Source: an uncultured Megasphaera sp. (lineage in GTDB: Bacteria > Bacillota > Negativicutes > Veillonellales > Megasphaeraceae). Taken from it: a DNA stretch of 64,000 nt. The translations under genes and the position numbers were made by a program. The notes under the pieces are model-generated. The model searched no databases and was not told the origin of the DNA. It saw nothing but the letters and a program-made list of their open reading frames with translations. The number at the start of each line of letters is the position of its first letter. Position 1 is the first letter of the stretch. Shown here in pieces: positions 23,894 to 32,482 of this stretch. Location: assembly GCA_900540735.1 (NCBI GenBank), contig UQHB01000008.1, positions 11,630 through 75,629 of the forward strand. Direction: 5' to 3'.

Positions 23894-24148
23894 TTAACGT
23901 AATGGCGGTAACTTTGTAATCTTCTGAGTTTTCCACATGGCTAACAACTCAGCTTGATACTCTTTAACCCATAAAGAAACCATTTCGGCACCTCTTTTAG
24001 GTAAGTCACCTTCTGTCATTTTGCCCGTCCGCAAATCAAATACGCCAACATAATCGTTATATATAGCGTGTATGTGTGACGGTTCATGTTCTTTAGGCTT
24101 AAAATACATCTTAATTACAATACCGTAAAATCTTGTTATCTCTGGCAT
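23894..24148 (-). CDS. DUF4160-like protein, 84 aa
   Basis: Begins MPEITRFYGIVIKMYFKPKE followed by HEPSHIHAIYNDYVGVFDLR and ends KRGAEMVSLWVKEYQAELLA; this is the DUF4160 signature (P.H.HA.Y). First gene of the three-gene operon, ATG after AGGAGGAGATAAGA. DUF4160 proteins are suspected toxins; that is not shown here. Confidence 0.8.
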   Translation of the reverse strand: MPEITRFYGIVIKMYFKPKEHEPSHIHAIYNDYVGVFDLRTGKMTEGDLPKRGAEMVSLWVKEYQAELLAMWKTQKITKLPPLR

Positions 24149-24159
24149 TCTTATCTCCT

Positions 24160-24219
24160 CCTTTATTGTTTATATTATAACATAAAAGTATTAAAAAGTC
24201 GATAACATAAAAGTATTAA
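24160..24219 (-). promoter_or_regulatory. promoter and direct-repeat operator of the DUF4160/DUF2442/XRE operon
   Basis: ATAACATAAAAGTATTAA occurs twice in direct orientation (24177-24194 and 24202-24219, 25 bp apart). On the minus strand one repeat runs into TATAAT, so a bound repressor would block the promoter. Confidence 0.6.
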
Positions 24220-24432
24220 TAAGCTTATTTTTCTATAATCGTCTATGACAGCGTTTAGGGTTTCTAGGTATAAACCATATACAACGCCTCGATAACTCGC
24301 CTTATATCGGTGTATATAGATATGATTGTGTCGCTCATGTGTTCGATTATGACAAAAAAAAGGAACGTAAAAGGGAAAATATAACCTGTGATTATACGAC
24401 GGGCTACAATAATGAGCGTTGGCGGCTTACAT

Positions 24433-24476
24433 TGTGTATAACCCTGTGGATAACTATGTGTATACATTGTGGATAA
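24433..24476. other. cluster of four DnaA boxes, candidate origin
   Basis: TGTGTATAA (24433), TGTGGATAA (24445), TGTGTATAC (24457) and TGTGGATAA (24468) are spaced 11-12 bp, close to one helical turn, all in one direction. TGTGGATAA is the complement of the consensus DnaA box TTATCCACA. Confidence 0.6.
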
Positions 24477-24479
24477 GTC

Positions 24480-25084
24480 AAGGTGTAGTTATCGTGAGAG
24501 GAGGAATATGAAATCGCGTACAAATATATAGGACGGTTGACTAAGTTAACTAATTTTAGGGGGCGCAAACAAGGCCGTAAAAGTTCGAGGCGGATGTATA
24601 AAAAAAGCCTGTTTTAGGCTGCTAGCTCCGATTCCCACGCCGTCCGTGATTTTCTCGTGCAAAAACATGGATTCTCATTATCTCCTACGTAGATGAGAGG
24701 CGACGAACACTTTTTATATAAAAGTGTTCGTTTTGTAAATGGCTTAGTGGTGCCGTTTTGCCGTTCCAAAGGGCGTTTTTTATTTTTCCTACCTGCGCGT
24801 ATTGCCCCCGTCTCCTTGGCGCACCAAAATGGGTCAAAAATGGAAGCTTTTCTGATTCCAAAAGGGGGTGCCAGTTGGTTCCATCGATGGGTCAAAAATT
24901 TGGCCCAAAATGGAGTCATAATGGGGAAATGAGAGGGTCGTTTAGGCCTCAAGAATGGCTTAAAATCGTACCCTAAATCTATGCCGAGATGATAACAATA
25001 TAAAGGGGCTAAATTTGTATCATGGATAAGAACAATTTGCTCTATAAAAACTTTTTTAAAAAAAATAAAAAAAGTTTCGAAAAA
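24480..25084. other. ~600-bp non-coding stretch with terminators
   Basis: No convincing gene. It holds AGCCT-gttttAGGCT-type stem at 24606-24620 with a T run on the minus strand, a strong hairpin at 24704-24730, two copies of ATGGGTCAAAAAT (~24828 and ~24887) and, just before the promoter element at 25085, an A/T hairpin (AAACTTTTTT...AAAAAAAGTTT). Confidence 0.4.
24704..24735 (+). terminator. strong hairpin, terminator-like
   Basis: CGAACACTTTT (24704-24714) pairs with AAAAGTGTTCG (24720-24730), followed by TTTTG. Confidence 0.6.
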
Positions 25085-25125
25085 CGCGCAACAAAATGGC
25101 ACTTTTAGGGATTATATATAGAGGG
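25085..25125 (+). promoter_or_regulatory. phage-specific promoter-like element, copy 1
   Basis: 41 bp, CGCGCAACAAAATGGCACTT ... GGGATTATATATAGAGGG. One base differs from copy 2 (27697-27737) and four from copy 3 (46396-46436). No consensus -35/-10 spacing; the end (TTAGGGATTATATATAGAGG) resembles SP6/T7-type promoters. It lies just before the first structured RNA region. Confidence 0.6.
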
Positions 25126-26025
25126 AGCATTTTCCGAAAGGTTTACTTGCGCTATGTATGAGAAATCTATGTAGCGTAGTCCAATCCCCTCGGTTTCACG
25201 CCGGATGTGAGCCTGGCGGTATAACCCACTTGTGATATAAACGAGAGACCCCATGCGATACTATTGGTATGTGTCGTATGAAGGGGACTGTAAGAATGTC
25301 GATAAGCAATCAGGGAAGTAGACGTATGCGCTGCCACTGCTTGATTGTGACGCGGCCTCTTGTTACGACTGCTGGAAGGCAAATATGCAGTATAAACGAA
25401 CCGCGGTTTGGTCGTGAACCGATTAGACAACTTCGACCGAGAAAAGCCGTTTATGTCACAAGATTGATTAAAGGACGAGCCTTAGACAAGCCGTTTAGCT
25501 TTATGAATCATGTAGCTCTGACCCGGAGCGAGTATTGTTGTAGCCATGACAATGCGTATTGATTCTGGGAAGAACCTCACACGATGCCGTAGGAAGGTGG
25601 TGGCAGCTTGCGGGATTTTAGGTGGCTATGGGTGGATAAGGTCTTGAAGCAGGTAGGATGCCTATATGTAACGTAAAAGGGGCCTCAAAGACAAGCATAA
25701 AGGAAACGCAAATGGACGTAAGTGAATCGCATAAGCGATAGCATAAAGAAAGCCAATGCGTTTTGGAAGCGTCGCTAAAGCGACAACGTTCCGATGGAAC
25801 CTTAGCAATCCTCCAATCGACCTTGGTTAAAAAACACCACCACGCAAGTGGTGGTTCCGAACCAGAGGTTCGGAAAGCCCTAGCGGGCTTAAAGGATAAA
25901 CCAAGCGATAGAGATAAGACGCTTAAGGACTTGCATATGCGTTCCTTGGTTCTGTCTTTAGATAGCTATATAACGAAGCCACAGGGAAACAATACGAAGT
26001 ATGGATACGCTGTTGTATCCTTATA
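25126..26025 (+). ncRNA. long structured non-coding RNA 1 (~0.9 kb), unknown class
   Basis: No credible reading frame, but many stable plus-strand hairpins: CGCTA/TAGCG (25150-25176), GTCGC-taaa-GCGAC (25771-25784), ACCACCAC-gcaa-GTGGTGGT with a GNRA loop (25835-25854), CCGAACC-aga-GGTTCGG (25857-25873), AAGCCC-tagc-GGGCTT (25875-25890) and GGATAC-gctgtt-GTATCC (26003-26020) near a T-rich end. Size, GNRA loops, phage location and nearby tRNAs recall the GOLLD and ROOL giant RNAs. I could not match it to either consensus. Confidence 0.55.
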
Positions 26026-26068
26026 TATACATAAATGAATATCCAAAGATATAAAAAAGAGGACCTAA

Positions 26069-26290
26069 TTAAGGTTCCCTTTTGCTTTCCAGATATGAAT
26101 TTATGTCTTGACTTGTGATTACATCTTGTCCTGAAACAGAGGAGACAGGAACGTAACAATAAGAGGTAATCAATAAGAAGCTGCTTCCAAGGTTACACTT
26201 AATAATTCCGTTCGAGTCCTTGTTACTCCAATTTGCAGCACTTGCAATGACATGGGTAAAGTCTTTAGCGTTGGTATTGGTATTGTTCAT
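26069..26290 (-). CDS. unknown small protein, 73 aa
   Basis: ATG at 26290 follows AAGGAGGGCGAACAA. Starts NNTNTNAKDFTHVIASAANW; central segment is hydrophobic and beta-like (SSFLLITSYCYVPVSS). No family recognised. It is convergent with structured RNA 1. Confidence 0.5.
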   Translation of the reverse strand: MNNTNTNAKDFTHVIASAANWSNKDSNGIIKCNLGSSFLLITSYCYVPVSSVSGQDVITSQDINSYLESKREP

Positions 26291-26349
26291 TTGTTCGCCC
26301 TCCTTTTATGAAGCTTATTATACAGGAAAACGAACGATTGTTCAAGGCT

Positions 26350-26910
26350 CTAAATACCGAAATGTAAAGAGCTTGTCATGCCATCAAGGTCGTCTTGCTG
26401 AATCCCAAGGTAGCGTTTGGTAACTTTTGGGTCAACGTGGTTGAATGCCGCCATGATAAGCGGAAAGGGTTGTTTTGCTTTCCACGCTTGATAACCAAAC
26501 GTTTTACGCATGGTGTGTGTGGAGATATGTTTATAGCCACACACTTCGGCAGCTTTGGTTATAATATAGCGGACTCGTTGCGTAGAGATATGTCCGCCTT
26601 TCTGGGAACAGAAGATATAATCCTTGAGCCCACGGTTTAGGATGAATTGATGAAGCTTTTCAGCAACCAAAGGATGTAGCAGATGGTTCTTTGCTTTCCC
26701 TGTTTTTTGTTCGCGGACGATAATACGTCCTTCTGAAAAATCGAAATCTGAAACACGAAGTTTCACTAAGTCGGATACACGAAGAGCCGAGTTAATGCCA
26801 ATCAAAAACAGCATACGGTCTCTCCCTGCGGGAATTGCGTTCATCATGTTGTCAATTTGTTCTTTTGTACGTAACGGTTCGGTTGTTGTGATTTCACCTT
26901 TTTTAGCCAT
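26350..26910 (-). CDS. small tyrosine recombinase, 186 aa
   Basis: Catalytic residues can be placed: Arg in SALRVSDLVKL, Lys in REQKTGKAKN, His-x-x-Arg in HTMRKTFG, His in FNHVD and the Tyr nucleophile in KRYLGI. It has no long N-terminal arm-binding domain and is half the length of the integrase at 62690. ATG 26910 follows GGAGACTGATAG. Possible roles: DNA inversion, resolution, or integration of the accessory segment. Confidence 0.8.
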   Translation of the reverse strand: MAKKGEITTTEPLRTKEQIDNMMNAIPAGRDRMLFLIGINSALRVSDLVKLRVSDFDFSEGRIIVREQKTGKAKNHLLHPLVAEKLHQFILNRGLKDYIFCSQKGGHISTQRVRYIITKAAEVCGYKHISTHTMRKTFGYQAWKAKQPFPLIMAAFNHVDPKVTKRYLGIQQDDLDGMTSSLHFGI

Positions 26911-27005
26911 ATCTATCAGTCTCCTCTCTTGATACTTGGAGTATATCACATGTATTGATAAAAAACAAGCACTTTTATAATAATTTTTGAGAAAGGAGTG
27001 AGTCT

Positions 27006-27662
27006 ATGCAGAGTTTGAAGAATCAATTAAAGCCTAAACCTTCTAAATCCCTCCAATGGGCAAACGCTAAACAATCTAAAATAGATTACTATGGATTAGC
27101 TACGGACGTTACAAAGATGCGTCGTAAAGGTATGTCGTACATGAAGATTGCCAATAAGCTCAACTCCAGCGGCAAAATGGAAGACGATTCGATTACAATG
27201 CTGACGGTGCGTCGGTGGTGCCTTGAAAATTTACAAGAAGATGCTAACCAAGGAAGCAATACAATTAACGCCTATCGCGAATACGTGAAGATGCTCAAGA
27301 TGGTAGACAACAATATTGATATGATTAGCGTCTTTTTGGACGCAGTATCATCTATGATGCAGGAAGGTATCGACGACAAAACTACGCTTGGCCTCTTTCG
27401 GAACACAAAAGACCTCCATCAAGAGCTTGAACGGTATATTATGCGGAAGCAAGACCTTGTATCAAAGATTTTCGTCTTACAGAAGGAAATCATTAACATT
27501 CAGACGCTAAATGAACTGTTACGGCTTGTTTTGGACACTGTAAAGGACGAAAACAAGGAAATCTATCAACAAGTCCTCGTAAAATTGCGCCAAAATCCAA
27601 AATTTGTCGAAGCAGCGCGCAGAATGGACGATTCTCCGAAAGAAAAAGACGTTACCGTGTAG
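27006..27662 (+). CDS. terS: putative terminase small subunit
   Basis: ATG 27006 follows GAAAGGAGTGAGTCT. N-terminal DNA-binding-like region (MRRKGMSYMKIANKLNSSGK, then LTVRRWCLEN) and a long helical C-terminal oligomerisation region. Position upstream of the large terminase and just before the late promoter element supports the call; no strict motif proves it. Confidence 0.55.
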   Translation: MQSLKNQLKPKPSKSLQWANAKQSKIDYYGLATDVTKMRRKGMSYMKIANKLNSSGKMEDDSITMLTVRRWCLENLQEDANQGSNTINAYREYVKMLKMVDNNIDMISVFLDAVSSMMQEGIDDKTTLGLFRNTKDLHQELERYIMRKQDLVSKIFVLQKEIINIQTLNELLRLVLDTVKDENKEIYQQVLVKLRQNPKFVEAARRMDDSPKEKDVTV

Positions 27663-27696
27663 TTTTTTCAAACTTTTTTAATTTTTCTTCCAAAAA

Positions 27697-27737
27697 CGCG
27701 CAACAAAATAGCACTTTTAGGGATTATATATAGAGGG
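27697..27737 (+). promoter_or_regulatory. phage-specific promoter-like element, copy 2
   Basis: Differs from copy 1 at a single base (ATAGCAC versus ATGGCAC). Immediately precedes the second structured RNA region and, further on, the tRNAs and structural genes. Confidence 0.6.
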
Positions 27738-28460
27738 GGAAATAAAAGCGGTGACTCGTAGGGGCAGCGACTTTTCCTTCTTTGATTTATTTCTGTATAC
27801 ATGGATGTACTCACGGAACGCTGTTTACGGAGTGACATTCCACAGCGACATATACCAGCGTCGGTGGTAGATGAAGAATACTTCATTCGCTAACCGTTTC
27901 GGGTTTATTCCCAAGGGATGGAGTGGTAAAGCTCTAAAAACCGAGTATATGGTGCTGATTCATTAGGTACTGTAACGCAGATTCTTCGGTGGCAGACGCA
28001 ATACAGCCGTAGGTGAAAAGCCGCGGTAACCCTATAAGCGATACGTGGTACTATCAAGCGGCAAGGGAAAACCAAGATAAGTCTGTTTGCTGTGACGGTT
28101 TAGTAATAAGCCTATAACATCGGGGAATCGTACAAGTAGCCCAAGGCAAAAACCCAAAAAACATAAAAATCTTACTCTTGTAAACTATAATGCTTACTCT
28201 TGTAAACTATAATGCGAATGTCGGGTGAACGTTGCTGGTAAAATCCAGTCATGATTGCGAAAGCAAGGCGTAAGTCTCTGAGGAAAGTTGTAGGGTCGCT
28301 CCCCATGGCTCGCACCTCTTAGCATGTGGCGCAACAGCTTAATGATGAGGTTTGGAGAAATTCGTCGTGAATGCATCCACGTGTACAGAAATGGATACGT
28401 GTTGAAATTGGGGTAAGGCTCAGTTTAGATGGGACAGGTTGCGACCTGTTCCTGAATTTC
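27738..28460 (+). ncRNA. long structured non-coding RNA 2 (~0.7 kb), leading into tRNA genes
   Basis: No convincing gene over ~720 bases. Stable hairpins include GGGACAGGT-tgcg-ACCTGTTCC (28430-28451) just before the tRNA. A tandem 22-bp repeat lies at 28171-28214. The shared promoter-like element with RNA 1 and the continuation into tRNA-Thr suggest one long primary transcript. Confidence 0.45.
28171..28214. repeat. tandem 22-bp direct repeat
   Basis: CTTACTCTTGTAAACTATAA plus TG, twice without a gap. Each copy contains TATAAT preceded by TTGTAA at short distance; normal promoter spacing is not met. Confidence 0.8.
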
Positions 28461-28537
28461 GCCAGTGTATCTCAGTTGGCTAGAGCGTATGATTTGTAAT
28501 CATAATGTCGCAGGTTCGATTCCTGCCACTGGCTCCA
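28461..28537 (+). tRNA. tRNA-Thr (anticodon UGU)
   Basis: Acceptor GCCAGTG/CACTGGC, D stem CTC/GAG, anticodon stem TATGA/TCATA around loop TTTGTAA, T arm GCAGG-TTCGATT-CCTGC, discriminator T and encoded CCA. All stems pair; U33 and anticodon TGT clear. Confidence 0.93.
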
Positions 28538-28541
28538 TCGT

Positions 28542-28621
28542 GTGGACGTAGTTATAAACGTTTAGGGTAAAACGGCTGTAACCCACAGCAGTTATGGGTT
28601 CGAGTCCCATCGTCGACTCCA
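28542..28621 (+). tRNA. degenerate tRNA-like sequence
   Basis: The T arm is perfect (ATGGG-TTCGAGT-CCCAT) and CCA is encoded. The acceptor stem GTGGACG/CGTCGAC has one G-G mismatch. The best anticodon arm (GCTG-TAACCCA-CAGC) has a 4-bp stem and no U33, so no anticodon can be assigned. Likely a decayed tRNA or a tRNA-like part of the long RNA. Confidence 0.4.
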
Positions 28622-28850
28622 ATGATTACCGAAACCATCGAGCCGTTTGCTGTGTTCAGGGAGATGTAAAAACAGGTGAAACACAGCTTGACCGTCTGTG
28701 GAAGCAGTAAAATAGCGACGGTACGCTAAACCTGACAGAGGGATATGAGTCTTGGTCTTGGCTCATCACTAGGTGAAAAGGGTTCAACACATATTCGGGT
28801 GTTGCCCACTGGCTCCAGCTAGGCCTAAAATCTAGTATGGAGCCTTGTAT
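28622..28850 (+). other. structured spacer with tRNA 3'-end remnant
   Basis: CCACTGGCTCCA at ~28806-28817 repeats the 3' end of tRNA-Thr and is preceded by a T-arm-like hairpin (AACAC...GTGTT). A second hairpin GGCTCCA...TGGAGCC spans 28810-28844. No gene seen. Confidence 0.4.
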
Positions 28851-28943
28851 GGAAAGTTGGTCGAGTGGTCGAAGACGGCTCCCTGCTAAGGAGTTATACA
28901 ATCCACCATTGTATCGTAGGTTCAAATCCTACACTTTCCGCCA
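28851..28943 (+). tRNA. tRNA-Ser (anticodon GCU)
   Basis: Acceptor GGAAAGT/ACTTTCC, anticodon arm CTCC-CTGCTAA-GGAG, long variable arm (ATACAAT...ATTGTAT), T arm GTAGG-TTCAAAT-CCTAC, discriminator G and encoded CCA. Type II tRNA with intact stems. Confidence 0.93.
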
Positions 28944-29045
28944 CACGAAATAGAAGGGAGTACTATGGGAAACCTTCGGCGTTCCGTTTTGCGAGACGGT
29001 TCGCTTCACACTTGATTCCATCGTTTTTATATAAAGGGGAAAATC

Positions 29046-29354
29046 ATGAGGAAAGTATTTGTGATGGCTGCTTTACTTGCGGCTTTTAGTTGTAGCTTTG
29101 CTTCTGCGGCTGAACCTGCCTTCGATACACCACAGGAATGGATTGAAGCAGCACAGAAAAAACATGCAGAAGCTATGAAGGAAGAAGCTATGTGTCATGT
29201 ATTTAGCGAAAATGGTTCGTATGAAGCCGTCCCTGCTTTTGACACACCACAAGAATGGATTGACGCAGAAGAAAAGGAATATGCGGAAGCTATGAAAAAA
29301 GAATCCATGCGTCATACATACAGTGAAAACGGTAGCTTTGTAGCTGCTAAATAA
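29046..29354 (+). CDS. secreted protein with two tandem repeats, 102 aa
   Basis: Signal peptide MRKVFVMAALLAAFSCSFAS-AA, then two ~39-residue repeats, each PAFDTPQEWI.A..K..AEAM followed by K.E.M.H..SENGS. ATG follows AAGGGGAAAATC. Unknown function. It stands alone between the tRNAs and terL, like a prophage accessory gene that could act on the host surface. Confidence 0.6.
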   Translation: MRKVFVMAALLAAFSCSFASAAEPAFDTPQEWIEAAQKKHAEAMKEEAMCHVFSENGSYEAVPAFDTPQEWIDAEEKEYAEAMKKESMRHTYSENGSFVAAK

Positions 29355-29537
29355 TTGATTTCATCGGTGTCCTAACGTGCGTTGCTAGTACCTTAGGGCC
29401 GTTATCGTTACGAGGTCTAGGGTATGTCCTTTAACGTACCCTCTATTCAGACTACCAAAACCGCATAGGTTTTTATCGAACGCCTACGAATCTATAGACG
29501 TTTTAATTTTGCCAATTTTTAGAGGAGGGAAGATACG
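29355..29537. other. spacer before terL
   Basis: About 180 bases without a gene. A possible stem pairs GGGTATGTCC with part of the following GTACCCTC region. AGAGGAGGGA before TTG 29538 is the terL ribosome site. Confidence 0.4.
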
Positions 29538-31181
29538 TTGGGCGTTTTAAACGAAATACTTGGCAGTGACTTATCGGGTAAAGGTGAAACGAAATACGTT
29601 ACGGATAGGGAACGTGCCGCACATGATTTCCAATATTTCGCCTTGACGTATTTTCCTCATATATTTAGTAAACCATTAAGTCAATTCCATCGGGATATGT
29701 TCAAGGATTCAGAACGGATGATTCTGGGAGACCGATATTCCCAAAAATTCTTCGTCCGTGCAGCACCTCGTGGCTACGGCAAGTCTCGTATTATTTCCGT
29801 AGTGTTACCACTGTGGTGCATTGTGTTCCGCTATCGGAAAAATATTGTCCTTATTGCCGACACTGGGCCGCAATCGACGGAATATATCCAAACCATCAAG
29901 GACGAATTAGAGTCGAATGAACGGCTACGAGAGGACTTCGGTCAACTAGAATCCGATAAGAAATGGTCAGAGACAGAAATCGAAACCAACAATGGCGTTC
30001 ATGTTGTGTCTAAATCATCTGGGAAATCCTTGCGTGGTATGTCATGGCATAATATTCGGCCTGATTTAGTCGTCCTAGATGACCTTGAAAACGATGAGAT
30101 GGTAAATACAGAAGACCAACGCGCAAAGCTCCGTACATGGTTTACGAAGGTCGTTTTGCCGATTGGTACAGAATATACATCCTTCCTGTACGTTGGTTCT
30201 ATTTTGCATTACGAATCGTTATTGAACATCGTATTGACTAACCCCAAGTATTCCAACTGGGACAGGAAGATTTATCGGTCAATATACGAGTTCTCTACAT
30301 CGCCATTATGGAATGAATGGCAAGAGCTGTTTACCGATTTGTCAGACACACGCGCCGCTCAAACGGCCTATAAATTTTATCAAGCTCATCGAGAAGAAAT
30401 GCTCAAGGGCACTGAAATTTTATGGCCTGAATGGCGAACTGACAGAGATGGAAACAGCGATACTTACTACAACTTAATGATTCAGCAGCTTCAAGATGCG
30501 GATGCGTTCAATTCGGAATATCAGAACAATCCAATGACCGAAGACACACGTATCTTTAAGGAAGCATGGATTCAAAATAATTATTATGATTCGTTGCCGA
30601 CAATGAAGGCTATTTATGGTGCTGTTGACCTGTCCATGGGGAAGACGCGGACAGCCGATACATCCGCCATTATTATTGTTGGTCAAGGCGTAGACAATTA
30701 TCTATACGTTTTAGAAGCAGATATTACTCGTCGCAGTCCTGACCAAATCATTACCGATATTATTCGGTATATTAACAAGTACGAAAATTCATTAACTGGT
30801 TTTGTCGTAGAAACGAACGTGTTCCAAGAGTTCTTTGCGAATACCTTGGAAAAGATGTGCCTTGATATGGGCTTGTATGTGAATTGGATTGAACGGAAAA
30901 ATGTCATTGGCGACAATAAACTCCTCCGTATTAAGTCGATGGCTCCGAAGGTCAAATTAGGTTTCATTAAATTTAACCCCTATCACAAGGTATTGGAAGC
31001 ACAGCTCAAAGACTTCCCGAAGTCTCACGATGATGGCCCTGATGCGCTCGAAATGTGTATCAGCCAGATTTCCGCTAGTGCAGCGCATATTGCCGCCACT
31101 TGTGTACAAACACCGGGTTCCTACGAAGCGAAACTGATGAATGAAGAAAAACTTCTCAAAGGGTGGTTCAAATCAACTTAG
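29538..31181 (+). CDS. terL: terminase large subunit
   Basis: Packages DNA into the prohead. ATPase: Walker A APRGYGKS (76-83), Walker B LVVLDDLEND, coupling motif region LYVGSILHY. Nuclease: YGAVDLSMGKT, FVVETNVF and SHDDGPDALEM near the C-terminus supply the acidic metal ligands. 547 aa is typical. TTG start 29538 with AGGAGGGAAGATACG. It overlaps the portal start by 19 bases. Confidence 0.92.
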   Translation: MGVLNEILGSDLSGKGETKYVTDRERAAHDFQYFALTYFPHIFSKPLSQFHRDMFKDSERMILGDRYSQKFFVRAAPRGYGKSRIISVVLPLWCIVFRYRKNIVLIADTGPQSTEYIQTIKDELESNERLREDFGQLESDKKWSETEIETNNGVHVVSKSSGKSLRGMSWHNIRPDLVVLDDLENDEMVNTEDQRAKLRTWFTKVVLPIGTEYTSFLYVGSILHYESLLNIVLTNPKYSNWDRKIYRSIYEFSTSPLWNEWQELFTDLSDTRAAQTAYKFYQAHREEMLKGTEILWPEWRTDRDGNSDTYYNLMIQQLQDADAFNSEYQNNPMTEDTRIFKEAWIQNNYYDSLPTMKAIYGAVDLSMGKTRTADTSAIIIVGQGVDNYLYVLEADITRRSPDQIITDIIRYINKYENSLTGFVVETNVFQEFFANTLEKMCLDMGLYVNWIERKNVIGDNKLLRIKSMAPKVKLGFIKFNPYHKVLEAQLKDFPKSHDDGPDALEMCISQISASAAHIAATCVQTPGSYEAKLMNEEKLLKGWFKST

Positions 31182-32482
31182 TCCAAACATTCATTGGGGC
31201 CGCTCAGAAATTTATTCAACGAAAAACCGCGTATAACTCATACGACGCATGGTATCCCATCCCGATGCGGACACAAACGCCAAAGCAAAAGGTCAATATT
31301 GATACGTTGCGACGGCTTGCGAAAACGCCAATCGCTCGTTCTGCGATTAATCAGATTAAAGATGGCGTAAAACAACTACCTTGGCATTTCGTTCCTATTG
31401 ATGGTAAGAAACATGCGAAAGAAATAGCGATGCTTACGCGTATCATGAATCATCCAAACTATGCCGACAATTACGGTTCTTTCATTACGCAAGAACTGGA
31501 AGATATGTTGGTAGCTGACATGGGATGCTTTGAAAAACGGCAAATTCGTTCCGCCTATCAGCCATTATATTTGTTCCCTATTGACGCCAATACGATTCAA
31601 GTGGTGCAGGAATGGGATGGGAACCCGAAAACGCCGCGGTATGCACAGAATGTTCATGGTAAGCAGGAATTTTTCTTAGATTCCGAAATCGCTGTGATGA
31701 CAAAGAATAACAATACGCATTCGTTATTTGGTATGTCACCAACAGAAACAGCATGGAAGCATATCCAATACTTGATGGATTGCCAAGCGTATGCAAACGA
31801 TATTGCGTCGAATGCCATGCCGAAGTATTTGGTCTCTCTTGGTAAAAGCGCAGGGGAAGGCGAACTTGCCAAATTACGAGCATATATCACAAATGAAGTC
31901 CAAGGTCAATCGACGTTGGCTATTTTTGGTGCAGAAAAATTGGATGTGGCGCAGTCGAGTCCAATCGGCGATGATGCGGCGTGCTTAAATTGGCAGAAAA
32001 TGCTTTTACAGATTATTTCTGTATGCTACCGCGTGCCGCCCGAACGATTAGGCTCCGCTATTTCTAACGACCGCTCCACCGTAGCTGACCAAGAAGAAGA
32101 CTTCACGGAAAACACGATTAAACCTTGGGCACGAGTCGTTGAAGATGCGATTAACCGTCATGTCGTAGAGTTATTAGGGTTAGACAGCAAGGTTAAGTTT
32201 GAATTTATTTATCTTCCGAGCCAAGCCCAAAAGACAGTACTGAAAGACACGGTAACGACACTAGTTGCAAACGATGTGATTACCCTTAACGAAGCTCGTA
32301 GAGCTATCAAGGGCGTGTTACCGATTGACTTGCCTGATTTGCCAGATGGCGATGTTCGGGCAAGCGAGCTGAAAAGCAAGATGGCTCCACAGCCACTCGT
32401 CACGGAACCAGGCAAGCCTCAGAGCCAACCCGACAGTAAAGGTGGTGAGAACAATGGACAACAGAAAGACTCTCAAGTTTGA
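31163..32482 (+). CDS. portal protein
   Basis: Dodecameric DNA channel of the head. 439 aa. Typical features: PIARSAINQIKDGVKQLPW near the N-terminus, SLFGMSPTETAWKHI in the wing/stem, YRVPPERLGSAISNDRSTVA, a common phage portal signature near the end of the core. GTG 31163 overlaps terL. The C-terminal tail is Pro/Gln rich. Confidence 0.9.
   Translation: MVQINLVQTFIGAAQKFIQRKTAYNSYDAWYPIPMRTQTPKQKVNIDTLRRLAKTPIARSAINQIKDGVKQLPWHFVPIDGKKHAKEIAMLTRIMNHPNYADNYGSFITQELEDMLVADMGCFEKRQIRSAYQPLYLFPIDANTIQVVQEWDGNPKTPRYAQNVHGKQEFFLDSEIAVMTKNNNTHSLFGMSPTETAWKHIQYLMDCQAYANDIASNAMPKYLVSLGKSAGEGELAKLRAYITNEVQGQSTLAIFGAEKLDVAQSSPIGDDAACLNWQKMLLQIISVCYRVPPERLGSAISNDRSTVADQEEDFTENTIKPWARVVEDAINRHVVELLGLDSKVKFEFIYLPSQAQKTVLKDTVTTLVANDVITLNEARRAIKGVLPIDLPDLPDGDVRASELKSKMAPQPLVTEPGKPQSQPDSKGGENNGQQKDSQV

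Noticed and set aside
24614..25102. 162-codon minus-strand open frame
   Set aside because: No ribosome site, odd composition, crosses a terminator and hairpins; likely chance.
25097..25114. sigma-54 promoter (TGGCAC)
   Set aside because: The -12 GC is missing and one copy has TAGCAC.
25269..26038. Open frames of 91-97 codons in structured RNA 1
   Set aside because: No ribosome sites, and they cross strong hairpins; the region reads as RNA.
28656..28925. 89-codon minus-strand frame across the tRNA-Ser gene
   Set aside because: Overlaps an intact tRNA and has no ribosome site.
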